A stretch of DNA of 64,000 nt, taken from positions 4,551,930 through 4,615,929 of the forward strand of contig JACAXG010000063.1 in NCBI GenBank assembly GCA_018881555.1, in the 5' to 3' direction. The notes beneath the pieces were generated by a model. The model searched no databases. It saw nothing but the letters and a program-made list of their open reading frames with translations, and was not told the DNA's origin. Positions 15,001-26,023 of this stretch are shown here, one piece after another; the first letter of the stretch is position 1, and every line of letters begins with the position of its first letter. This DNA comes from Amblyornis subalaris (Eukaryota > Chordata > Aves > Passeriformes > Ptilonorhynchidae). The translations under genes and the position numbers were made by a program.

Positions 15001-18000
15001 AGTTTGTCTGTAAAACCCTCTGGTAAGTCTCTGCCTGATCATATTGCTCAGTCATGTCCAGGTTAGAGATACATTTATGACTTCCAGACTGCATCTTGTT
15101 TTTTAAATAGTTAGTTCATATTTTATAGCTTTTTCCACTAACTTTCTTTCTGGAAAACCTTTGCAATGTCAAAATGAACCNAATTATGCTTCCAATCCCA
15201 TTCTTTAGATTCCTAAGTTACCATCATTTTAAAAACCAGGAAATATACTCTGGAAAGGTCTGCTCTGATTCTTAGGGGCAAAGATCTCTTATGCAGGCCG
15301 ATTGTCTACTGCTTAATAAGGACCTCTTCTGCCATCTCCAGAACATTATTTGCTGTTCACCCTTGGAGATGCTGCACCCTTGGACTGTAATTCAAGTATT
15401 GTACATAAACTCTTTTCTCATTCTGAGACACACCTGCTAATTCTTCCATTCTTGGTATAGAAACAGGGAGGAAGCCTTTTAGTCTGATTCAATCTGGTTT
15501 AAAAATAANAAAAAAAAATAGACTAGTCAATGTCTAGAATTATTTCAGTTTTCTTTGTACTGCTGATGGTGACCAAAATCTTTGTCAAGTCTTGCCTTTC
15601 TTTTCCATTCCAGTTAAAACTGTATTTAAAAAACGTGTTTAATACATCAGCATGTTCTGCATTTTATAGCTATTAACTGTGGCATCATTCCAAGTTCTAT
15701 TTTAGAACAACTTTTGTTCAGTTTCTGTGTGATGCTCTAATTACCCCCCTTCCCAGTGCCATGGGGGCTTCTGTTCCTCTGCTGTATTATAAATCTTATT
15801 TTAAGCTTCCTGTAAAAGCTCAGAAGATGTATGTTTATCATCTGGGTGATTATCAGACATTGTTAAATAATTGCATCTTTTAATGTTTAGAAGCTAAAGC
15901 TGCTCATCAGGCTTTTTGGTATTAACGTTCCTCTTGTTGCTCCTTTAAGAAATGATACCTTGCTTCTCCAATTGTTTTTAGTACTTTGGTATTTGGGTTC
16001 TTTTATTTTTCATCTCGGGTTTCCCCAGAGATAAGGATGGCATATTTTTATCTAAAATATATTCCAGAAACTTGCTGATGAGGTTGTGGGATGTCTGTTT
16101 GTGCCTTCCCACAGGGACTATTTTTGAGCTAGAGGTTTCCAGATCAACTTACAGATTAGACTCCAGATGGTCTGGAATCCTTCTTTAGCGATCTATAGCT
16201 AATTAAACATTCAGCACAAACGGCTCTGTTTCTAAAGCTGAGCACAGTCTTTCAGAAAAGCAGCATATTGATTTTTAGCTTTACTTTTCATAATTTCTTT
16301 TGTTTCATTACTTAGTGTTTTTCATTGCTGGTCCTTGCATCTATTTTGTTGTGCGGTTCAGGGGCTGTGAGGCGCCTTGTATCTTACGTGTCAATCAATA
16401 AAGGAAATTAATAAGACCTTTGTGGGCTATAGCTGTTTGTTTTTCTAAGTTACTATGAAGTGGAGAAAGGTAAAATTGTGGCCTACGTTTGTACCAACCT
16501 CTACTTGCCAGTTGATCTCATGGAACAAGACTAAGGGAGGAGAAGTAGATTGTGAGAACAGCATTTTTTTCTTTTCACGGGCCTGATTCTAGGTAAAATC
16601 TAAAAGAGCAGTATGCTGGCTTGGACTAAGCAGTGTTGTTTTTGTGTCTGAGCGCAAACAGCACAGTACAGTTAGAGAGTATTCTTGGCCACCTNTAGTC
16701 AGAGAGACGTATCAAGGAATAAACACCTGCACTTATCTCTCGGGAGAGCAGGTTGTGCTCCTTAGTGGATAGGATGAAACTGGGGCTCCCGTGAGATTTT
16801 TCTGTCCTGCAGTCAAATCAGGATTAAGTGTTATCCATTATTTATTAAATGGTGGAAGTTATTAAATGCTGAATAATATTCATTCTATTCTGGAAGCATT
16901 GTTAAAGGAATGTTTCCTCACTATTCTAGAGCTAAGGGACCACAACATTGTGAAAATATTTTTACAGTGGAAAATAGGCAAATATCAGTTAAAGGTAACA
17001 AAAACTTTTCGGCTTCTTTCATACCCAAAGACTGTTCATAGCACTATCATTATTGTAAATCCTTGAATAAAGTTTGGCTAAGATTAACTCCGGATTTGAT
17101 TCATTAAAAGCGTTTCAGTCTTCTGTGACAGAGTTAGAACCACGCTTATTAAAGATTTCGCTGATTAAAAGCCAGTGTATGTTATTGTTACATGTATATT
17201 TACTCAGTATTCAAGGCCAAATAAATCGGATTTTAAAAAATACTAATGAATTATTTTTAAAATTCCTTAATATATGAAAAAATATATCTCTTATAAATGT
17301 GAAAATTAAGTTGGGGGGGTTGTTCGTTTNGTAGTGCTTTGGTTCTAGAGGCCTGTGGGCCACTCAATGGCAAATGAAGTTACCTATCAACACAGCTCTT
17401 ATAGGATCTCATTCCAAGCGTAGTGAAGGCAGTGGGGAGGCCTCTGGCCTTGGGAGTTCAGCAGCTATCTGCTGTTCTGGGACTTCCTTCCGGTTTGAAT
17501 GTGGGAGTCTATGTATTTAACTGGAAGAAAAGAACTTTGAGAATAACTGGAGGCAAATTCAGACATATATAGAAATATGTAGTGCTCTGTTTCCCGTGTA
17601 ACTGAATGCAAGACAGGCTTTGTAGGTTTGCTCGACCTTTCAAGTTATGACATTGCAGTTGAGTTACTTTTTAATTAAAAATTTAATGTACTTAACATCT
17701 TAAAAGTCATTGGGTGAGATCTGAAAATTTATGACTTTAGCCTACAGCATATTTTAGTCACCGGTCTCTGGAACAAATTCTGTTGTAAATAAAACATTGC
17801 AGTGATATATTATGAAGGCAGAAAAACTTTTTGCCATGGCGCTGCACTACTGAGAGTTAAATAACCTTTTTTTTTTTTTTTTACTGAAATGGGTTTTCTC
17901 TCTATTCAAAGGAAACATGAAGAACTTCCCACTGGATCACAGAATTAATGGTTCTCTGGGATATGAAGTGCTGGAAAAGCATTCTGCGGACAGGCAAGCA

Positions 18001-20020
18001 AGGAAGGCTTCCCAGTTAACCTCCGGTTGTTAGGAGCCGGTGCCCAGGATTTACTGCATCAGATAAATACATGGTAAACACTGAGGAAGGACAGAAGAGA
18101 GGAACAGCAGTACAGTGTATTGGCTTGAGGGTAATTGTCCAACTGTTTCGTCTTTAGGAACCGTAAAGGGGATTTGAGGGAAGGCAGAAAGNGGGCCTTT
18201 CTCTTTTGTAATCTGTCTTCTGTCCATCATGTCCATACATGTCAAGAAAAACACAATATTTTGGGGAGAGATAAAGTTCTCAAACTACCTCAGAAGTCTG
18301 TTTCAATGTGCTGCATTGCTTATCNAGCCCAGACCGAATTTGTTGTTCATATTGATTGTAGAAGTCAATCAGCATCCTGTATGTCTATGTGCATGTAATC
18401 ACTATTCCTAAATGAAGGTTTGCTTTTTTATGTACACCTGCAGGTGCACAAATACACTTTAGGTGTATGGTGATAGCTGATGTCTCAAATGACAGATGGG
18501 ATGCCTCCAAGATTTATTTTTAACTTTTATTAGTAAAGGAGAATTACAAGAGATGGGGACAGGTGAGTTAGGTAAGTGCCTTCCAAAGGAAACAGCAAAA
18601 AAGCAGGTTCTTGGATTAGTGCTTAAATTACTTTTGCTTTCCAGAAGTCTTTAATTGCACTGGACTTTATTATCAGGCAGTCCATGTTTGCCTCATGTTC
18701 ATATTTGTACTGTGTTTGTGTGCAATGAAGAAGCCCTAGTATTAGATTTGCAATCTGTAGTGCTAATGAGTCCTNTGAGGACAAATATTATAAGTTTACA
18801 TCATGTCGGTTAATGTGATTTTGAAGGCGGAAATAGGTCTCAGGAATTACTGGTAAAAATTGCAGACAGGGATATTTGTTAGTAAAACTTCCCTTCCTGT
18901 GGGTGTTGAAATATTGGTATACGGGCTGGGGTATTCCAGTAAATCTTAGTGAGCCTGAAAGTCAGCAGCTCAGTGTTGTCTGATGTGCTTGCAGTGAATC
19001 TTGTCATCTGTAAATCCAAGTTCGTCTCCTAAAGGTCAAAACTGCCAGGACTCGCTAGTGCACCTGCTATTAACTTTCATTATTTCCATTGGCATTGAAA
19101 GAGGATACAAATCATGAAGTGTTTCCAAAATTAGATCCAGTATTACAATCTCTCCCAGGTCCTTGAGTGTCTCCTATGAGTCATTTCTTTTAGTGTGTGT
19201 TTCAGTTCACATTAGTACAAATAAAGCCTGTGCTTGTATCCCATTCCTGATGAGATTTAGAAATTGAATTAGGCGGAAAGGGTGTATTTCAGTCTGGGCA
19301 CCTTCAGTATCTCAGTCCTGGTGCTGGGAGAGCAGAACTCGCTCTGACAGGCTGATTAGTGCTTTCTCACCTGCAGCATGGCTGAGCTGTTTTGGCTTCG
19401 TTGTAACTTCATCCCAGTGATTAAAATTAGGTCCTCCTCACTAAGCAGAAAAAGGCTTAATCACCAGTAAATTTCAGTCTTATGAATGAAGTTGAATTGC
19501 CACTGAAAATCCTAGCTTCTTTCCTGCTTCAGTTACCTTCAACTTTTAATATTGTTTCTATAATCCTGGAACACCTAGAGAGAAAGTTGACCTCTTCATG
19601 TAAATCCTGGTGTACCTGGTGTGGCACAGCCACTTGTGAAATCATCACTGTTGTCATTCATGTGTGGATAGCAACTAATGGATAATAAATGCATTTTTTT
19701 AGCTGATATGTTCACTTTAATAATTAATAAGTTAAAGCTTGCTGATTAGATAAAAAGTAAACGGAGCATCACCAGTGCTGTTTTGCAGGTTAATATCACA
19801 TGGATCTGCAGAAAGCTTTTAATAAAGTTATTTCCCTTGCACACCATCCATAGGATTTTGTGGTATATTCTGATTTGATTGTGGGGGTTTTTGGACTGTA
19901 CTGGGCAAAATTAGATGTACACAATAGTCTTTATAATATTGCTGATCTGACAAGGCATAANCACTCTGTTATTGCTGTTCTGTATTTCTAGTGAATACTT
20001 AAATCATCATAAAATTGTTT
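1..20020. other. Gene-poor AT-rich DNA, no supported gene
   Basis: About 20 kb of AT-rich single-copy sequence. All six frames are closed by frequent stops, and the longest open frame (7302-7730, 142 codons) begins at TTG and has no recognisable motif. I see no CR1 3' terminus, tRNA cloverleaf, CpG island or long tandem array. A 16-nt T run lies at 17867-17882. The sequence could be an intron of a large gene or intergenic; the window does not distinguish these. Some AT-rich patches (about 16866-17280 and 19680-19770) may be conserved non-coding elements, but this cannot be judged without an alignment. Confidence 0.6.
17867..17882 (+). repeat. Poly(T) run (16 T)
   Basis: An uninterrupted run of 16 T. 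On the minus strand it reads as poly(A), but no CR1-like or gene-like body precedes it there, so a retroposed tail is not supported. Confidence 0.85.
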
Positions 20021-20388
20021 CATAGAATGGNNTGNGTTTGAGGGGACCTTAAANATCATCCAGTTCCAANCCNCAGCCATAGGGGGTTGCTAGACCAGGT
20101 TGCTCAGAGCNCCATCCAGCCCGGCCTTGAACTGTTCCAAGNATGGGAAATCCACAACTTCTCTGGGCATCCTGTGCCAGTNCTTCACCACCCTCACAGT
20201 ACAAGATTTCTGCCATATATCTAATCCAACCCTGCCCTCTTTNGGTTTAAAGCCATCCCTTCTTGTCCTATCACTGCCTGCCCTTGTCAAAAGTCCCTCN
20301 CCAGCTCTCTTGTAGCCCCTTTNAGTACTGGAGGGCNTCACAAGGTTCCCCTGGAGCCTCCTCTTCTCCAGGCTGAACAACCCCAGCT
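20021..20388 (-). mobile_element. CR1 LINE, 5'-truncated 3' end (minus strand)
   Basis: On the minus strand this reads as the classic avian CR1 3' region. It starts at 'GGCTGAACAACCCCAGCT' sense-complement text near 20371-20388, continues through the block encoding the end of the RT ORF and 3' UTR, and finishes at the 'CCATTCTATG' terminus at 20021-20030. The element is severely 5' truncated, as is usual for CR1, and I see no obvious target-site duplication, which is also usual. Its reading frame is broken. It carries 13 N calls within about 307 bp (20031-20337), far denser than the surrounding sequence. Identification rests on my recall of the CR1 consensus. Confidence 0.95.
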
Positions 20389-22750
20389 CGTGGTGATAGT
20401 GTGTGATGGGCTGCCAAGTCTTCCAGGGCTAGTAGTAAACATCAGGGAAATGCTACTGTAGGGGATATAAATAGCAGCTTGTAAGCATAGCACCTATGAC
20501 NACGTGATTCTGAAAGCAGAAAATACTCTTGTGAGCCTTTTAGGGCAGGAAGCTGATCAGTATTTGATATAAACATTAGAAATAGAATTGTTTTCTCTGC
20601 GTGTCTTAAACGTAGAAGCGACAGCTCTGATGTTTCTAGGATATGTAACTCTACCCTGTCTGCCTAGAACAACTGTGTAGGAAGTGAACAGTAAGCCCCA
20701 AAGGTCTCTCATGTAAATGGATGTGGATGTGGGTATTATAACCAGAGTATGAGCTGGGGCTGTCCAGGATCTCTGATGCAAATGTTCTCTGCTGAGTATT
20801 CTAACCAACAGTATTGCTTCAACTTGTCCAGAAACTTAGCAAAAATACAGTAATTCCACTCTGTTGAAGACTGAGGAAAAAGCCTATGTCTACTTTTCCN
20901 AACAACAGCCCCTCTGCAGTTAGCAAAAACCCCAACAAACCCCAGTGCTGTCTTTTTATGCTAGTTTCATATAACTTAATACTAATAACTCTTACCGTTC
21001 CCTATACGCATTAACACCTATTTAGCTTTTATGAGCCAAATAATTGAATATAAAACTGAGCTCAAGTTGCTGAACTTTGCTTGCCCCGGATCTGACTTCA
21101 CTGATTATAATTGAGCTAAGTGTTTTCTGCTTCTGAGAATGTTAAATTAGTTCTGAGCTTGCCCAAGTGATGCTCACTGGGATGAGCCNGAAACTTTGCA
21201 TTGGATGAAATGAACAGACTGAACAACTTAGACTGGTTTTTTTCCAGGTCTTGAGGGACTCCAAACTGTCAACATGCAGAGGTGCATCGATGGACCAGTC
21301 TGTCACAGATCTCCCAGTCTGGAATGGTAATATATTAATTATGTTACATCCTTTTGTATTGTCTGAAGTGGACACTGAGTTACAGCTCTTTTAAGAACGT
21401 GTTCCAGTACATTACCTTAAAAATCTAAAACCTTTACTATGTAAAACCTCATAGTTCCAGCATTTTTGGGGTGTTCATTTGCTGATGGTTTTGTGTTGGT
21501 TTTTTTTTTTTCTAAATCTGGATTACTTTTCACTTCCCTGCAGTTTAGAGTATAAATCAACCCCTGGTATTGGTGATAATCCTACAGTGAAAGGGGATTT
21601 TTTTTGAAGGCAGCTCTANTCTTAAAAGCTAAACAAAGTAGAAAAAGATTGTAATGGAAAAAAATTACCCTTTAGCCGAGACCTTTTTTTACTGAGCTTT
21701 AGCCTAGAGCACATTTTTATAGGCAAGTTATAAACCTGTAAAACAATGTTTCTTGTAAAGCAGAGCCAATGATCTATGATAGTTGAAAGCAGACTTTATG
21801 GTCTAAAACATCCTAGAAATTGAAATACTTAATGCATCCTTCAAACACATAAATTCTAGAGCTATGTGAAGTTTTGCTGGCTGTTTGATTCTCTGGGGGA
21901 CATGTTTTGGGTGACTGATGACTATTTGTTAAGGTCAGCAAAAATTAATTCAGCTCATAAGANACACATTTCTGGTGAGAGACTCTGGAATCACCTTTAA
22001 GAAGCATTATTCTTTAAAACAAAAGGGGAGTCTCTTATTTAAAATACAAGCTAGTCACAAACCACCGTCTTACTATCACATCACAGAAATTTTGGGCATG
22101 GAGAGGTCCCTGTCTATCATGCAGCTCATATTCTTCCTTGTTCATCTGTCTTCTATATTCATTAGTGCTTTGCTAATATAATTGTATTTTTTTATTTAAA
22201 AGCATCTGATATTTTAATCACTCTTAATTAAAAAGTAGCTTCAAATAAATTGACTATGTAAAGCAAGGCCTCATTCTACTTTAGCTTAGGCAGCTTCTTC
22301 ACTTGGGCAGATCTCTCACCAAAATCAGCTCAGTTTTGCAGTGCTCAGCTCAAAATCAGGTTAGCTTGAGCAGTGAGGGCAAAACCATGTCCTGCCCTAG
22401 GAAAGCTGCCTTCCTGGTCTATAATGACATTGCCTGCCAAAGACTATGAAGCCAAAATCCTATTTGTGTTTTAGCTGGAAAAAAGGAAGGGACAGGGAAC
22501 CTTTTCTCCTGCTTCCTTCCCAAGGCAGGAAGGAACATCAAGGACATCTTTCTCCACTGAATTTCTTAGATTTGTGACCCCAGCCAATGAGGAGAGGAGG
22601 AGACAGTTCCTGTCCATACCAAAATCCATCTGGGCAAATGCCAGGAAGCCCAGACTGGGTGCTGCCAGCCAGTCCCATGGCCACCCTGGTCCCACCAAGC
22701 GATAGGAGCATTCCCTGTCAGAGCATGGCTCGGAGCAGGGAGGGAGCCGG

Positions 22751-22777
22751 GATTAACCCCCTCATTGGGGGTTAATC
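22751..22777. repeat. Perfect 11-bp inverted repeat (hairpin)
   Basis: The left arm GATTAACCCCC (22751-22761) and right arm GGGGGTTAATC (22767-22777) are exact reverse complements around a 5-nt loop. The base before the left arm is G, so that side also contains GGATTA, the binding core of K50-type homeodomains (OTX/PITX/bicoid class); the right arm contains TTAATC. Whether this is a regulatory palindrome or chance is unknown. Confidence 0.8.
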
Positions 22778-24319
22778 AAACAAGGAAGGAACAGGCCTTA
22801 AATTCTATATTTTGGCTTAATGCTGCTGTTCTTATAAATGGTTGCTCAGAGACAGGTGAAGCAGGAGAAGGAGAGGTGTGGGCAGCACGGGTACAGTTTT
22901 CTTCTTTAGAAAATGCTGTCCCAGGTGAGATGATGTCAGTGTGTTTGTAACAGACAAAGATTCAGGCTAATATGGTGACAAGGAAGGGAATGATATTGTC
23001 AGTTACTTTTAATAAAGCTTTTCTTCAGAGCTAGATTAGAGATATGAAACCATAAATGAGACTCTCGACTGACAGGGCTTTGCCTCCAAATGCAATATTA
23101 TTAAGGTGAGCTTTCAGTGACATTCCCTACCTCAGGCTACTGGCAGATTGAGCAAGTCATCTCTGTTGCTATTGGCACTGATGCAGTATTATTTCTTTCT
23201 CGTATTTTCTATATGCCTTGTCAGTAAAAACTATGATAATTCCCTTCACAGTCACCAGAGGTGGTTCCACGAGGCATCAGACAATGGTGAGTCACTTCTC
23301 TTGCTCTCAGCCTGGTGGGCACTCGTGGCTCAACAAGCCTGGGACCAGGATATCACTCATGTTCTGCACTGGTGACGTGGAGGGCTGTCACGGGCTTCTG
23401 CTTGGGGTGCACACAGCTGAAACAGGAAGGGATAGCAGGCAAAAATCCATCTTCCCATGTGTATTCTTTACATTCGACGTGTTAGTCAAATGGCCACAAG
23501 CTTGTGAATTTTGTTTTAAAGATGCTCTTTGTTCCACTTTGTGATAAATGAAGAGAAGCTTAAGCAGAGAGGATTTTTGAGCATTTTTGAAGAAGTTTTA
23601 GCAAGTGATAGGGGAAAAACGAGATCTTGATATAACCAATACCAAGGAAAATTCTCTAGAAATTAAACAGAAAGGACTTGTATGCAAANTCTCCAGCTCC
23701 AGCAGTATGAAAGGGACCTTAGAGAGAGGAAACAGCTTAAGATACAGCCTTGCCCGTGGCTGTTTTTCAAAGACTGGAGAGGATAACTCGTGTAATGGTT
23801 ACAGCCCTACTTCTAGCCCTGACATGAGGAACACATGGCAGTAAAAGAAAAATGATAGTGTGAGGCCGAGATGGGGTTGTAGCTGGAGTATGCTGTGCTA
23901 CAGCTGTTTCTCAGGGCCTGGAAAGGGGTTCTGAGTTCTGAGAAGCAAAGTGCAAGCTGGGGCTAACTAAGGCTGTACCAGAGTCTAGAGGGAAACCCAG
24001 CCTCACCCACAGCCTGAGAAACACAAAGGGAGTTTCAGAATCTCTTTTCTCCTGCTTGGTGTCAGTCCTGAGCACCTCGTTTGGAATACAANCAATTCCT
24101 TATCAAATTGTAACTGCAAACCAAATTGCTTTAATTGACAGCTGAAAACTATTGTTGCACATTTCTAGTGGCATAAAGAGTTTTCAAGATGGATAATGTG
24201 AAGGGAAAAATACATTATTTTTGTAATTTTTTTCAAGGTTTCTAGTTTCCTTCATGTTCCAGCCTCCTGCAGTCACTGCACTCTTCAGACAAAAGTTGGG
24301 AGANTGAGTCTGTCATAAC

Positions 24320-24351
24320 GTGACATGACAGGCCTGTGACTTGACAGGCCC
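24320..24351. repeat. Tandem duplication, 2 x 16 nt
   Basis: GTGACATGACAGGCCT (24320-24335) is followed directly by GTGACTTGACAGGCCC (24336-24351), matching at 14 of 16 positions. It is a small local duplication with no evident gene nearby. Confidence 0.75.
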
Positions 24352-25768
24352 CTGACATCTGTGTTGGAGCATTATTCTCCAGAAATGAGAGAGTGCATTA
24401 AAGAAGCCTTGTTCATGGGGTGTACCAATCACTGCCTGACAGCCTCCCTTTTACTCCATAAAGAGACCATTAGGGATGGTGATGAACCATGTTCATCCAT
24501 TTACCGGCATAACAGGAATTATTAACTCTAATAAATATATTATTATGTAGCCATTAGGTATCAGTTATAAAACTGCTTAATGTCTGCCTGATTACTTGTA
24601 AATGGATTTGGAAAGGAGCTAGACTGGTTATTTATTGCCCATACNGAACAGCATTATTTATTGACTTGGCTCAGTAAGTTTGGTTTTTCAAGCTAAAATG
24701 AGATTCTAAGTTTGTAATGAGCTAANCAGGGTGTAAATCGATTCAGGAAAATAATATTTTTCTGAAAAACCGCTAAATGGAAAATGTGATTCCAGAATTA
24801 CCTGGGTTTCTCCTTCCTTTCAAGTTCATTAACTAATTACTTTTAAAATGTGCTCTGGAGGAAAAAATTTGAGAAACTACAGAATTTAATACAAGTTACA
24901 TTGAGATACTTCTTCCAAGTAGCACTGGCCCTGTGAGTCAGCAGCTCTCTGCTCGGCAGATCATTTGCTGTACCAACAGTTAAAAATTTGCTGCTACAAT
25001 ATTTAAAAGATTGAAGCAAGTAAATAAGTTTAATTTCATGGGATGTAGTCTTCTCGCTGAAGCTGATCCTGTTTATCTCCACTATGTAAAAACTAATTTT
25101 TGGCTGATTATTTTATAGAAAAGGAAGGCTGGGGGTACAGCCTACTGATTGAATTCTAACGAAGAAAGGCAAGGCAAGAAAAACACTGAGGCAAAGTCAG
25201 CAAGTGCCAGAGTTCAGTGTTTGCTCCTTCAGGAACATTTAGTGCATGTTAAACATTTAATCCAATAGACAGACATTGCACATGGATATGCTCCTAGACT
25301 ATTAGAAGAAGAAAGAAAGAAGCATTTTAGCACTCCTGGAATATGTTGAATTGCTTTTAAATACAGAAGACTGCTGACTTCCACGGACATAAAAGGGACT
25401 TGGGAGCTCCTGCATTTGGTTTTGTTCAGTAGTAAAAACAAGTTCTTGTCAAGCAGATCAGTATTATTTGACTTGTATTTTGGGTGAGTACAGAGCTCAG
25501 ACCTCTAATTAAATATCACCTAAAAATATCTACAGATTGTGNCAGGAGGCACCGAGGGTTGACACCACGGTGAAAAGATCGCACTGGCCACAGCTGAGCA
25601 AAGACCTCCAAGAGGGCAGGGGGAATGCCAAAGCTGATGAAGGTCAATATGGAGCAGGCATCGCAGAATTTAAACAAGCTGTTGGATGGGATGTGCTGGC
25701 AGGGTGAAGCCACTTTTCCCTCACAACCCTTCCCTGCTATTTTTTGTCTCCTTGCCCCTGCCTTNCAG

Positions 25769-26023
25769 CAGGAGATGGGGCAAAGGCCGCACTGCGGTGA
25801 GTTCTTGATGCTTACCACAGGTACAGTGAGGAGAACCACTGCTTTTAAACCAAAAACAGCCAGGAGAACACAAGACCAATGTTGAGGCTAATGCCATGTG
25901 ATTGGTGTCTTTTTATTTCCCCTGGGCTGCAGACAAAGTTGCAGAAGATGTGCCTGACTCGTTTGTAAAGCCACAGCTCCTGGGGAAGGATTTGAAGGCC
26001 TGCAGAGACATTGCTGAATCTCT
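25769..26023 (+). other. Weak exon-like cluster (two AG...GTGAGT segments)
   Basis: Two segments are bounded by plausible splice sites. The first, 25769-25796, follows a pyrimidine tract ending in CAG and precedes GTGAGT, but at 28 nt it is very short. The second, 25933-26023 (91 nt), follows 'CCTGGGCTGCAG' and precedes GTGAGT. It has one open frame of 29 complete codons, starting KVAEDVPDSF and ending CRDIAES, with both other frames closed. I do not recognise the peptide and no linked upstream or downstream exon is convincing. Segments like this occur by chance in tens of kilobases, so this is a candidate only. Confidence 0.15.

Noticed and set aside
20461..20475. TATAAATA-like promoter string
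   Set aside because: No exon, CpG island or initiator context follows; such strings are common in AT-rich DNA.
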